64,000 nt of DNA, from positions 32,759,818 to 32,823,817 of the forward strand of contig NC_089239.1 in assembly GCF_963924675.1 (NCBI RefSeq), in the 5' to 3' direction. The DNA is from Phocoena phocoena (taxonomy: Eukaryota > Chordata > Mammalia > Artiodactyla > Phocoenidae). The number at the start of each line of letters is the position of its first letter. The stretch's first letter is position 1. This document shows, in pieces, positions 1-12,589 of this stretch. The position numbers and the translations under genes were made by a program. The notes under the pieces are model-generated. The model was not told where the DNA came from. It saw only the letters and a program-made list of their open reading frames with translations, and did no database searches.

Positions 1-3000
1 GAATACTCAGAACAGCTCAATTCCTTTACCTGATTTTGCAAAGTAATAACAGTATATAAAACACAGGACTTTTAACTGGAAAAGCTCATGGCTGAGGCTG
101 TAAGACTGCTTCTGTGATAAATATGTGCTGGGAAATGACACAGACAGGATTACCAGGCAAAATGAATGGTATTTGTGTCCCAGCTGAGTTATAAGTATTA
201 CCAGATTCTTGTCAGTTATTTGAATTAGGTTGGATAAAGACGGGAAAATCCATAACATGATTAAACAGCCTTTATTCTCTCCTTTATTTTTTTTCTCTAC
301 ACTAGACTCCTGTATTTCCATGCTCTGGATTTTACCATCAGGTTTCGTCTGGGAATAAAATTGGTTTATGTCCAAGAACAGCAATCTGGTATGTATTTTT
401 GGGTGATATTCAAATACTTTGGAGCAGGGGATAAGGGAATTGCTTATACAAATATATAAAATACCCTTTAAGCTAAACAACCATTTTCACAAATGAGATT
501 ATACAACACTAATATCATTAGTAAAATATTTTGCAAATAAAAATTAAAAAGTCTGTTATTAAGCTAGTTCAATCATTTATTTAACGCATAGTTCATTTAC
601 TATAAAGTATTCCCTTAATCTATAATTTTCATCCTCATAATTTTTCAATTTGGTGAAATTTTTTTTTTTTTTCCCACATGTTAGAATATTTATTAGTCAT
701 ACTCCATTTTTGATAGTTGGTGAAATTCTTAATTTAATTCTTATTTTCCCCTTCTTCCATGCCATGGTGCCAAATCTAAATGTCATTAAATTTAAATACC
801 CAACTATCTACCATGAACTAAAAAATTAACTATGTAAGACAGTAGAGGTAAAGTAAGAATAGAATTTTTATCATAAAGAAAACTTCTAGTTTACAAGAAA
901 AGCACACAATCAAGTAATTCTATATCAAATGTAATATGTGGTTTAATACCATTTGATAGAAACATGCATAACTTATAAGCTATCGGTTTTGCTATACGAG
1001 CATCCTGAGACATATTTATAAATAAGAGATGATATTTGAAATGGTTTTTGAAAAGGTCAAAGGACACTGCTGCTAGAGTGAGCAAGGTAAGTTCAGGACA
1101 GGACAGGTGCAGTATACTGAGGAAAACTAGTAAAAAGAAGTAGAAGCAAAAAGTAGTAAAATAAGTACGTAAAAAAGAAAGACATGTCTGAACATTCAAA
1201 TCTATATATTTCACATACTTTCAAAATTATATGTGCATATAAAGAATGAGATATGAACATTTGAAGAATATTCTGATTGTATTACTAAATGAGAAAAATT
1301 GAATGTATGTGTTATCATTATATTTGTATAAAAATACGGTGATAATTGAAGCCACATATATGTATATGTATATATGAGCATATCCATGAATAGATAAGAA
1401 GAGATAAAGAGCAGGACGCATACAAATCCATTTAATAATACTGGCTGGACATGGTAGAGAGAAAAGGCAGTAAGGTAGCCACTCTTAAAAGAGTGAGACT
1501 CATTCAAGGATGTGTCTGTAGTAAAAGACATTGATAAAATGATTCCAAGTACTTAAAAATTATGATAATAGGATACTCATAAAACATTAAATAAAATCTC
1601 TTCTGTGCTGAATCAATGCTTAGAAAATAGAGGCAAATAATAGACTGGCAGTTTTGTTTCTTTATATCTATTCATCTCTCTCTGTACATCCACTCAAGAA
1701 AACGTGCCTGGAGTAATTTTTCTAATTGTTTAAACTTTTTAAATGGCTCAATTTTGTGCTTCTATATGGTGAAAATAAACTTAAGTGAAATATTCTTTCT
1801 GGTTAATAAAAAATAAATTGGTCCTCAACTAGGCAAATTTTTTGCATTTTCAACCAGCTCGATACATCCTCAACTCCCTGAATGCTTTCCTATTACAATT
1901 ACCACATGTGCCATCGCTGCTCTTCCTATAAAAATGGGCAAGTTTTTGATAATTGATATCTTATTTGCATTAACTTATGGGACTGACCATTGACAATAAA
2001 CTTAAGACTTGATTACACTGAAATATTATCTCAAAAAGCAATGTGCATTTTGTCTCCCCTAATTTGAATGAATTCCAGGGATCTGAAGTAGGTGGGAAGA
2101 CTTTCTTTGTGATTGGATTAGAGGATTTCACCTACAACCTTTTATAACAAACTGCCTAGCATCTAATGTCTGTTATTTAAATATAAAAAATGTAAATGTA
2201 AATGACAGAAGTTTTCTGAATTGCTTTGGTTTATTTGTTTTACCTTTGCTTTAGAGCATGTGGATGAATTGTGTTTTATTGGCATTTCCTTTGAGTATAT
2301 TAAGAGGAGATAATATAGATCACCAAACACACGGAACGATTCAAAATATTTTCACAAGATTGCTTTCTACATGGCATAAAATAAAGGGAAAATGGTTAAT
2401 ATTTGATTAACACGATCAACAACCATAATTGCTCCAGGCCCCACTTATAATTCTGCTTGAATTCACATTTAGAGATGCCAATAGTCTATACACTTCCTGT
2501 ATTTTGATTAGAAAAACATATCACAACTGGGCAGGCACATACATTTTGAAGGTAGTCCACATCCTTACAACAGGGCTCCTTCCTTCAGTTCCACGCAGGG
2601 TCCAAGCCTTCCTGTCCTTGTTCGTTGCCCATCCTGTATAGCAACACCCAGAGACCTCATGCAGGATATGAGAGTCCAGTAGCCAAATATTCATCAGCTG
2701 TAATCTAACTTATATTTTATATAAGTTATATATTTATATAAGTTATATTATTTTCCTATAGTTATATTTTTGTGAGTATAAACCCAATAAAATGAACATA
2801 CATTATAATAGTACCTACGAATATAAGACTGTGTTGTTCACATTTCTTTTTTATTGGAGAATTAAAAAAAAAAAAATGTAATCCGTAACCAGAAACTGTA
2901 GGGTTTGAAGAAACAGAAAACTTCTGACACAGTAAAATAGTAAAATAGTAAAATATTTTTCTATTCTACACAGTAAAATAGTTTTTCAAAGTATTAGTTG

Positions 3001-3129
3001 AGATCACCTCTAAACCCAGTGTCCAAGTAAGAAATTAGAGTATGTTTACATATTTTTCAACATTTCTTAACTCATGGAAGCTATGACTTACTCTATCACT
3101 TTTGAATTCAGAGGAAGTACCACACCACC
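1..3129. other. AT-rich DNA, no gene recognised
   Basis: I recognise no gene or interspersed repeat here. The open frames, the longest 157 codons on the minus strand at 7-480, are low-complexity and rich in Ser, Leu, Phe and Ile. They match no family I know and look like chance. Visible local structure is a T run near 660-672, an AT-rich near-palindrome near 2708-2750, and three to four tandem copies of an 8-bp unit (taaaatag) between about 2934 and 2985, the last copy set apart by a short spacer. Confidence 0.6.
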
Positions 3130-3530
3130 AGCTATGGAACCTGGCTTCCCTGACAGCAGCCAAGAGACAGAATAACACAAAACGAGGCAGTTAATATCTC
3201 CTGGAACGAGCCTTGATAATTAAGAGACAGAGACGGAAACACAACTTGGACCAAGTTCTCTCCCACCCTCCCTCAAAGGACTATGCTGAGGCTGCTGGTT
3301 CCTCCAGGTCTTTCTGAAAGTCATCCCGCAGGACCAAGGAAACTGGCACTTTCTTAAAATCTGTGGCCAGCTCAGTAAGACATCTCCTCACTTTGTACAT
3401 GTTTTCTCTCTTTCCTACTTCAGTTTCCTTTTCCCCTCACTGTTACTGTCCTGAGATTACACTGCCCAATAAAACCTTAATACATATCTCTCAGGCTCTG
3501 TTTTCTAGAACCACGGGCTAAGGCAGAAAA
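3130..3530 (+). mobile_element. Probable solo LTR, family not assigned
   Basis: This is a patch of higher GC content. It ends with an AATAAA signal at about 3468 followed by a phrase of the type 'tctcaggctctgttttct', which recalls the R-U5 end of several mammalian ERV-L class LTRs. No coding region flanks it, so if the call is right it is an old solo LTR. The boundaries are approximate, and no TG...CA ends or target duplication could be fixed by eye. Confidence 0.4.
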
Positions 3531-5111
3531 TCAGCCTTTTAATGGAAGTAGTAGACCACCCTTGGCTAAAAAGGCTCAGTGGTAGTGTTAGACTAGTAGT
3601 GTTATAACAAAACATATGACTCATGGGATGGTAAATGAAATGCTGAGAAGATACATTTTCGTTTAAGTGAATTAAAGGACTATGGTGAACTATTTTTAAA
3701 ATGATGCATTATTGCATAAGGGTGTGACAAATATTAAAGCAAAGGGAAATTGATTAAATACCAGATAACATTTTTATGCATGTGACCGTATTTAATTCAG
3801 GGAAAACCTGTTCACATGTTACCACGTAAATAAAAACATAAATCTAAATACCTACTTAAGTTCAAAGGCTGCTCAACTTCAAACATTAAAGACTGCCAAG
3901 GATTGAGAATATATGCTCAGACTAAAAAGGAAACACCTTTAGAGAAGACTTTTTCGTAGATATTGTATATTTTAGAATATTTTCAGTGGATTTTTTCAGG
4001 AGAAAGAGAGAGAGCGAGCTCTGTCCAACTTGGTATAAGAGTTCCTTCAGTATTTGAATCAACTTAAAACACTCCTTCCTTAACAATTTACACAGACATT
4101 TTTCCACCAACTGGTAATTTATAAATGTACCATAATTGAGCTTATAAACTTGAAAGTAAGCACAAAACATTTCCATATGTATTGAGTACTACTTGCGGAA
4201 TGCTCTGTAGAAGGTAAAAACTTCCACAACAGTCTGGAAAAAATCTGATACACAAATAGAGTGAAGTTTGGAAAGAGTTTTTTGTAAATCATAATTAAAT
4301 AAGCAGAATGATCAATAACTGGACAATGTGTTATAAAGATTATGGAAAAAAGCTATTAATTTGATAGAAATTTATAGAACTAGAAAATGTTCTATTTCTA
4401 GAAAGAAAATAAAGTAGCAATTGAAATTTAAAAGAAACCATTACTTTTCAAAAATACATTATATTTTGTATGGAGAAAAATACTAATAGAAGAACCTAAA
4501 ATATAAAGGTAAAGGGTAATAGAAATGAAAATATATTTTTATATATTAATATATTTTAAAATAAATTATCCTGTTAATAAACTCATTTAATCAGTAAACA
4601 CAGAAAGTTAAAATGCAGAACAAAATTCTTGACATTTTCTCTATAGTTTTCAATTAAAAAGAGAAAATAAGAAGGCTAGATTTTTTTTTGAGAAAAACGT
4701 AAATGTAATTGTCAGTCATACTGAAAATTATAAAGGGAAAGAAATAATTGAATGATGCCTCAGGCACTGAATGCGGTTTCTTCCTCTGTTCATGGTTGAA
4801 ATGATTTGTATGATTTCATTTGCTATCAAGCTTGAAAAATTTTAATAGCTTTTGAGTGGCAAAATTTCAAAATATTGTGTATGACTAGTCATGTGATGCA
4901 ATATATTTTAAAATGCATTCTGCACTGAAGTTATACATAAATCTTTTAAAATTGTCCAGAAAGGGAGAAAAATAAAACATTGTTAACTGGTTTATATGAT
5001 ATTGTTTTTCTCATATTCAATATTCTTGAGGTTATGAAACATTAGGACTTTAAATGATAGGAAACCATTATGTTTTCACAACTGTCCAATTGCCTAGTGT
5101 TATGATCACTG

Positions 5112-5152
<41 letters not shown>

Positions 5153-6559
5153 TACGTGTGTTTGGACAACTATAGATACAAGCTACCTATGCTACCAACA
5201 TTCCATTCTACTTAGCTTGTCAAATTTAGTTCACACCAAAATAATAACTATGATAATTGATAGTGATATGGTATACTAATCCATCACATAGTGCAATTCT
5301 GGGTTGGCATCTCAAATTTACTCTTAGAAATGTTATGTGTTTTTTTTTTTCCAAAAAAATCAAGGGAGATACTATATAATATTTTAAATACTTACAGGAC
5401 AAAACATATTCTGGACTTATGTAGATCATACCTTAAGTAAACTTAAGGGTATATATACCTAAAGATAAAATTTGCTTATATAATGACAAGGGCAAGATTG
5501 TTGGGGTCTGGGTGCCAATGACCTTGTAAAATAGAATATGGAAATGATTTGCCTGGTTTTTAAAGAAGCGATTTAGGCAAAATTCTTGTATACTCCAAGC
5601 ATATTGTCTATTATGTGCTCAAAAGCCATAATTATTTCAAAAGTAGACATTTGAGGAAACCAAATAATTAGTCCAGTACAGCTGGTATAAACACTACTGG
5701 CACAGATACTGCTATCATTAAAATTTTGGCAAACAATCTTATAAGCAATACACTTGGGCAAATCAAAGAAATTAAACACCTAAGTAATTTTTTATAACCT
5801 AAGGAAGTGTGTGCATAGAAGCCTCCTGATTATGCTCCTAAATGTAAGAAGCCTTAACAACATAAAGAGGAATCCAATGTTCCTTATTTTGTTGTTTATT
5901 TGAAAATCACCTTACATTTTACTTACTCAGAATTGCAGTGTATTTTACTTCAGAATATTTCTTCTGAACTCAATTATTTTCATAGTTTTTGTTAGTTATT
6001 CTGTGTAATCTACATACTTATTTTCAAATTTCTTTTTCTTCTAATAGTCTTTTTGTGAAATGATCATGCATACAAAAGATGGTATGAACTACACACACCC
6101 TTTAAAGAAGAACCATAAAATGAATACCTGTGCACACACTGACAAACCTAAGAAAGAAAACACTAAATGGAGTCTGCGGTCCGCTGTGTGCCTTGATCAT
6201 AATTCCCTGTCTCACCCCAGAGTGATTCTGAATTTTGCAATTCATTGCTTTGCTTTATAGCTTTATCCTAATTATGTAATATTTTAAAAAATACATGTTG
6301 TTTCGTGTGTTTTTAATACCAATAGTATTATTCAATTTAATGAGGTTCAATAAAGGAAAACTTTCCTTTATGCCCAGTGGACTCTTCACCCATTTGGGAA
6401 AAGGGCATCACTCGAGAAAGGCCAGAGAAAGGTCCTCAAAAGTGCAGGCCTGAAGCCAGTTTCCCTACTCGTATCAGTCTACGCATATTCCTGATTTTGT
6501 GTTTTGTACGAGTTTAGAATTACATACCATCTTGATAAGTAAAATATCTTGAATTTTAT
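3531..6559. other. AT-rich DNA, no gene recognised
   Basis: Apart from the TG microsatellite near 5.1 kb I see nothing assignable. The short open frames at 3922-4176, 5226-5429, 5573-5779 and 6060-6260 show no domain and no codon pattern that would support a gene. Confidence 0.55.
5116..5149. repeat. (TG)n microsatellite
   Basis: About 17 uninterrupted TG units, followed by a degenerate continuation (tttgtacgtgtg). Confidence 0.95.
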
Positions 6560-7560
6560 AGTGAAAACTTTATCCTATGTTATGATTTTTGCTGTCCAAT
6601 TTGTATTGTCTGATGTGTCTAATACTATACAAGGATTTTCTAAAAATTGAACATTACCTAATATATATTCTTCCATTCATTCTGGGTCCTTATTCTTTAG
6701 ATGTTTCTCATGCAAAAAGCATCTCAAGTGACACTTTTTACATCATAACTAGACAATTCAGCCGACTTACTTTTATGATCACTGTTATTTGTAGACTTAA
6801 ATCTAACAATATATTATGGGACTGTATCTGGCACCACTATCCATTCTTTACTTTTGTATTTTATTTTTCTTCCTTACTTAACTTTTTTTGGATTTATTTT
6901 TACATTTTATTTCACTATAATTTTTTTCTCTTTTTGCTTGCATCTTACCTGCTCACAAACAAATTATGGATTTTTAACATTAAAATGTTTGCCTTTAACA
7001 TGCTTTCATCAGAGTCATCTGATATATCAAGCAGTTTCTGATTGATAAAAATTTATTTGGTTATATTACATATGGAGATTTCACTTCTGCATGGAATTCC
7101 TCCATCTCTCATCTACAAGTTTAAACATATTAGGGATTTTAACACTGCGTCTGGTAACTACAATATATGCATCCTCGTGTCTGTTTCTAGTATCTTTTTC
7201 GTATCTTTTCCACTGGTTTTCTATTATTTGATCTTATCTCCAAACATGTCTAGTAATTTTGTTTTAAGGCTGGGCATTAAGTATGAAAATAGTTAAGAGA
7301 CTTTGGATAAAATTATCTTGATCTAGATATATATCTCCAGTCAGCCAATTTGAGAAGATAAATGTCACTTCATCCAGTCTTTCATGGAGTTAATTTAATG
7401 CTTGGTTCAATCATTCTAAGTTCTATATTATTTTTATTTGCCTTTGCTGAGAGTGTGGAGCTATTCTGGGATCTCAAACAAAAACCTTTTTTGAGAAAAC
7501 CTCATTTTTGGCAGTTCCTGAACTCTCTACGTTTCTCCTTACTCCTTTGAGACTGCTTAA
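6560..7560 (-). mobile_element. Decayed ancient L1 fragment, minus strand
   Basis: The plus strand is T-rich. It carries several phrases typical of the reverse complement of the long non-coding/3' region of ancient L1M elements, for example the stretch around 7290-7325 that parallels the 'agttaag...actt...tttgatc' block. The open frames of 150, 84 and 62 codons on the plus strand are antisense to the element and have no coding meaning. Divergence is high, so the subfamily and exact ends cannot be given. Confidence 0.45.
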
Positions 7561-7699
7561 TTTCCCAATCTCCTCACTTAAGACCACTGTCTAGTTGGCT
7601 GGCCTCTTGTGAAGCACAGCTTAGAAACTGGTAAATGCCTCTAGAGTAAAAGTGGCACAAAAAATTGGGTTTGCCATTCAGCAGTAAATTTTCCTGTAG

Positions 7700-8774
7700 G
7701 ACTTCCATATAAAGGCTTCATTTTAATAGCGATTTTAGGTTTACAACAAAATTGAGGAAGGTACAAAGACTACCCACATACCCTCTGCCCCACATATGCT
7801 CCCACTATCAACATCACTCATCAGAATGTTCTGTTTGTTTGTTTTTTTACCAAGGATGAACCTACATCGACACATCATAATTACCCAAAGTCGACAGCTT
7901 ATCTTAGGGTTCATTCTTGCCGTTGTATAGTCTATGGGTTTATACAAATGTATAATGACATATTTCCATTATTATGATACCATACAGAGTAATTTCACTG
8001 CCCTAAAGAAACCTCTGTGCTCTGCCTATTCACCTTCCTCTCTCCTCCCACCCCAGGAAACCACTGATCTTTTTATTGTCTCCGTAATTTCACCTTTTCC
8101 AGAAAGTCATACAGTTGGAATCATACAGTTTGTAGCCTTCTCAGATTGATTTATTTCACTTAGTAATATGCAATTTAGGTTCCCCCATGTTTTTCATGGC
8201 TTTAGAGCTCATGTTTTTAGTGTTAAATAATACTACATTGTCTGAATGTACCACAGTTTATTTATTCATTTACCTACCAAAGGACATCTTGGTTGCTTCC
8301 AATTTTTGGCAATTATGAAGAAGGCTGCTATAAACATCTATGTGTGGGTTCTGTGTGGACATAAGACTTAAACTCCTTCAGTAACTACCAATGAGCAAAA
8401 TTACTGGATCATGGGGGTAAAAGTTATGTTTGGTTTTGTGAGAAACTGCGGGTCTTCCAAAATGGCTATGTCACTTTGCATTTCCACCAGCAATAAATGA
8501 GAATTCCTGTTGCTCCACATCTTCACCAGCATTGCTGTTGTCCGTTCTGCAAGCTGGCCATTCTAATACATGTGCGGTGGTATTTTATTGTTGTTTTAAT
8601 ATGTAATCCCCTGATGACATAAGATGAGGAGCATCCTTTCGTGTGCGTTTTTGCCATCTGTATGTCTTCTTTGAGGAGGTGCCTGTAAAGGTCTTTGGTC
8701 AATTTTTTTAACGTTTTTTTTTTTGTTTCCTTATTATTGAGTTTTAAGAGTTCTTTGTATATTCTGGATAAGTC
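7700..8774 (-). mobile_element. Ancient L1 3' end (ORF2 tail plus 3' UTR), minus strand
   Basis: The minus strand between about 8523 and 8775 encodes a recognisable but decayed L1 ORF2 C-terminal stretch. It includes 'LSRIYKELLKLNN', then a 'KEDIQMAKTHTKGCSSS' block, then 'MASLQNG'. Downstream of it (7700-8180) lies the characteristic L1M 3' UTR, whose reverse complement begins 'gttttaggtttacaacaaaa'. The copy is 5'-truncated close to where a CHR SINE now sits. It has many substitutions and frameshifts, consistent with an insertion predating cetaceans. Confidence 0.75.
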
Positions 8775-8996
8775 TTTTTTTGTTGTTGTTGTTGTTGTTA
8801 TTTGGCGGTACGCGGGCCTCTCACTGTTGTGGCCTCTCCCGTTGCGGAGCACAGGCTCCGGACGCGCAGGCTCAGCGGCCATGGCTCACGGGCCCAGCCG
8901 CTCCGCGGCATGTGGGATCTTCCCGGACCGGGGCACGAACCCGTGTCCCCTGCATCGGCAGGCGGACTCTCAACCACTGTGCCACCAGGGAAACCC
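8775..8996 (-). mobile_element. CHR-type SINE (tRNA-derived), minus strand
   Basis: The reverse complement starts 'gggtttccctggtggcacag' and runs through the tRNA-related part with pol III A-box- and B-box-like blocks. It then passes through a GC-rich body to 'gtaccgcc' and a tail of A and AAC repeats (8775-8804 on this strand). It lies against the truncated end of the ancient L1. The open frames across it (for example 8695-9045 and 8802-9011) are SINE sequence, not genes. No clear target duplication was found. Confidence 0.9.
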
Positions 8997-9499
8997 TACT
9001 GTTACTTTTAAAAAATGTTTTAGTAAATTTACTAATAGTAAATAGTATTTAGCATTATCAACTTCACGTTCATATTATATTAATCTGTATTTGCTATGTA
9101 TCATATTACAGTCAATGTATAGAACACGTGGATAATCTATAGTTTCCCTAAAAGTAAATTGTAGTAGGCCATAACCTAGTAGCAAGTTACCTTGAATGCA
9201 GCCATTGCCTGGTATAAAAAGTAGCAACTTTTCTGGCCATTCCTTCCCATTGATCACTTTGACCGTTGAACTCCAGATATGCTCATGAGTGATACTGGGA
9301 TACGTATCCTATATTCAATGATAAAACAATAATAAAATAATTACTAACAACTTAGAAACAATTTAAGTGCCATAATAATAAAAGTGCCATAATGAACAAT
9401 GACGTTATGTAACCCATATCTATTCTGCCCTAGAATGTTTACAAAATCAGTTTGCTGATTGATAAGAAAAATCTTGTGGTCTACATGTGGGGCTGTTAC
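8997..9499. other. No gene recognised
   Basis: AT-rich sequence with no assignable gene or repeat. It could include a decayed continuation of the L1 to the left. Confidence 0.5.
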
Positions 9500-9770
9500 T
9501 TTGAATTCATTTATTCAGTCATTATTGAGCTCTTTATTAAATAGTGGGGAATTGGCGCTAAACAAAACGAAACACAACAAAACAATATTATCTATCCTTT
9601 TAGAGTTTATATCCCAGTGTGGAGATACAAGTAACAAGCACAATAAACAAGTAGGTTATATAATAGGTTATAAGTGTGATGTAGAAAAGTGTTACTGAGA
9701 CAGGGGATAAGGTGGGGAGAGGACTACCATGTGTATGTGATGCTCATGGCAGATCTCACCAGGAAGCCAG
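9500..9770 (-). mobile_element. L2 LINE 3' fragment, minus strand
   Basis: The plus strand shows the usual reverse-complement L2 order: 'attcatttattcagtcatta', then a block resembling 'ctaaacaaaac' and 'gtggagatacaagtaacaag', then 'aataaacaagtaggtta'. Similarity is diffuse, as expected for a mammal-wide ancient LINE. The 79-codon frame at 9459-9698 is antisense to it. Confidence 0.5.
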
Positions 9771-11015
9771 GATTGTTGCAAAATGCTGAAAGAAGTAAGG
9801 GAGCCAGCCATCGGGAGAGCTAGAATGGGGCATTTTGAGGAAATGCAGGAAAAGAAACCTATCTATCTAGCTTCCATTCAGGGGAAAGGAGAGGAGAAAC
9901 CCAGGGCTGGGCAATAGAGAGGCAGACTTGCATCAGGCCTAGAAGAGAAGATTCACTGTTCTGCTATGAAGAGTTTGCACCTATGGCCACCCTGTATGAC
10001 CCTGACCCCTGAGGACAAATAACCTGGGGTGGAGGTAGCTAAATGCCTCACTCGAGATACCGACAAACAAACTGAAGAATTTTTAGGATGGGACTGTTTG
10101 TGCACTTTGTTAACAGGCCAGGTAGTGTGATCCCGGTGTCTTCACTACTCTTTTGGTATTTCATGAAGCAACTGATGATGCAGAATTTTTGGCGGCTCCT
10201 TCAGATTATATAGGTGGTGAAGGCCAAGCTGTAGTGCCTGACTCAGGGGCTGCTATGCATGACACAGCATGAGGGTAAACTGCAGCTGATCACACCCAGG
10301 CTTGGAGTACCTCTGCAGGTGTGGGAACTGATGGGCCAACACCTGTGTGGGAAAGTCAGCATGTGGATGATGCACAAGGGATTAATGTCACTGTTCGCAA
10401 GAGCACCAAGTGAGTGAAGCCTCTGAGCGCTGGTTCTAGTCATTTAAATCTCAGCAGGACAGGGGACAGGAAAAAACAACAACAGACAAGTGCATGGAAT
10501 TACGATATTACAGATGGATCCAGCCATATTGCTAGAATTACAAATTTTGCATATGGACCACATTGTGATGAATTCTATTATTTAAATTCTAGCTTCAGAT
10601 GCTAATTCTGAAAGTCAAGATCTCAAAATCTGGCATTACATCATGCATGTAATAACGGTCAAATTTTAGCAGGAAGCAGTGGACAGTCAAAGCATTCAGA
10701 TCTCTGTGAAATAGAAAATGGCAAACACCAAAAGGAAGGAGTAGACATAGGACGGTGTGCCAACTGTAATCACCCCTTCTTTTTTTCATTCTAGCTGTCA
10801 CTATCAGGATGATGATCACTGGACAGACTGGAAGCATCAGACATTGGGAGAAATGTTTAACCGGGATGGTCTCACTTTTTAAAAATTTTATAAGTGGGAG
10901 ATAAGATAATGTCTCATTAATCTTGCTTTAAAATCCCTGATTGAAGATGAAAAGATGGGACACACCAAGGCCATATTGCAGGGAAGTGTGTGTCAGATGT
11001 CATGAACTACTGTAA
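9771..11015. other. Unassigned stretch, possible old repeat or retrocopy
   Basis: This block is less AT-rich than its surroundings. It contains several moderately long frames on both strands (10414-10605 plus, 10243-10443 minus, 10595-10837 minus) but no domain I recognise. Its base composition and the clean interruption by a SINE just downstream suggest a former unit, for example a processed pseudogene or an ERV-internal remnant. I cannot name a parent. Confidence 0.3.
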
Positions 11016-11028
11016 GGCACTTGCTTTT

Positions 11029-11230
11029 TTTTTTTTTTGCGGTACGCGGGCCTCTCACTGCTGTGGCCTCTCCCGTTGCGGAGCACAGGCTCCGGACGCA
11101 CAGGCTCAGCAGCCATGGCTCACGGGCCCAGCCGCTCTGCAGCATGTGGGATCTTCCCAGACCAGGGCACGAACCCGTGTCCCCTGCATTGGCAGGCGGA
11201 CTCTCAACCACTGTGCCACCAGGGAAGCCT
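11029..11230 (-). mobile_element. CHR-type SINE, minus strand, with target duplication
   Basis: A full-length reverse-complement CHR SINE beginning with a T run and 'gcggtacgcgggcctctcac' and ending 'accagggaagcc'. It is flanked by a 13-bp direct repeat with one mismatch: ggcacttgctttt at 11016-11028 and ggcgcttgctttt at 11231-11243. This is the mark of L1-mediated insertion. The frames 10990-11313, 11021-11290 and 11037-11246 are artefacts of the SINE. Confidence 0.93.
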
Positions 11231-11243
11231 GGCGCTTGCTTTT

Positions 11244-12589
11244 TAATAGGCTGTACACAGGGCACAGGAAAAATAAAACAAGTAATGTGATAAGCCTGGT
11301 GTCCTCATGTTAAACGTGCTGCAGGTGGAATGTTATCTCTTAACAACCTCAATGAGATACTGCTCTAGGGGACCAGAAGAAATCGGCAGGCCATCCTAAC
11401 ATGTGGACTAGCGATGGAGTTACAAATCATATTCCATTATCATCCTGAGGACCATCGTCTCATTCTTGACTTGAATCTACTCCTATTAGAACAGTTTAAA
11501 TTAAGTGATCTTTCTGATATTATTGCCATTTTTCTTACTAATTTCAAACATAAAATTTACTTATTTTATAATAGTTTCTTCCTGATTTTCATGCTAAGTT
11601 ATGTATTCTCTCTTCTGACTTTCCTAATAGCATTTGGTTTTCTTGGAAATAAGATGGATAATTTGACCTCATTTCCATTAAATTTGATATTGTTAGATTT
11701 ATCCCATCTTTCTTGAATCACTTGATGCAATATATCTTATTCGCTCCCCACCACAATACTGTTGCACATTTTATCATTAGGTCAACTCACTAATAAACAT
11801 GTTTTATAGAACAAGGATGATGACCATCCTGTAGAATATACCAAGGCCCTCTTTATCTAATATACATAATTACAAATCTGTTTTCAGGCAAAATATAGTA
11901 TGTCATTATAGAAAAGTATAATTTGTCATGAAGAATGAAGGGATTCATTTATTGGGTTTTTGAATTTTGGGGGGATTTTATTTTAATCAGCTTTTTAAAT
12001 AATTTTCGTAACAATTGAGAAGACTGCAATTTTTCCAACCTATTTCTTGAAAGAAAGGTAAAAGGGAACCCTCTTACGTTATAATACCAGCACTGACCCC
12101 TACAAATCCTACAAATTAAGAATCACAACCGAGATTAATTTCAATACTAGTTATGACAAGTGATAGTTTCTCCAATTTTTTGAGATATAGTATATATCTC
12201 ACAGTATATACATATAGAGAGAGAGACACACACATATATATACACACACATATACTTCAAAGAATGAAGAGAAAGAGTCTTGAATACTCTGTGCTTACAG
12301 CAGACATAATTAACAGAAAAAAGTCAATAACCCTCTGGCATGCACTTTCATCAAGGACACTATTTACTAAATTCTCTTTTGAAAATTAACAGCAGTGTAA
12401 ATACTTCTTCTGATCTCCAAAGTCATTCTGTCATTATTATTTTACAAGAACTTTTAATTAGATAAAAAAATCACATTTTGATTAAGTAGTACCAACACAA
12501 GTATCTCAGAATTATAAATATATAAATTAACGCCCCCCAAATCAGAAATGTGTGTATTTTTATTAATAATATAAAAAAATCAGGTTTTT
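11244..12589. other. No gene recognised; short AC/TA microsatellite
   Basis: 11244-11420 seems to continue the unassigned block interrupted by the SINE. The rest is AT-rich. A mixed microsatellite (gagagagacacacacatata...) lies at about 12217-12256. The 100-codon frame at 11414-11716 is hydrophobic and low in complexity, and I do not consider it a gene. Confidence 0.5.

Noticed and set aside
7..480. 157-codon open frame on the minus strand
   Set aside because: Low-complexity composition, no domain, no neighbouring exon signals. The length is possible by chance in this AT-rich DNA.
8805..11230. Repeated similar open frames (MRYAGLSLLWPLPLRS-type and others), also near 26.6, 38.6, 53.0 and 55.0 kb, as a protein family
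   Set aside because: All are translations of the same CHR SINE in different frames and strands. The similarity is at the DNA level.
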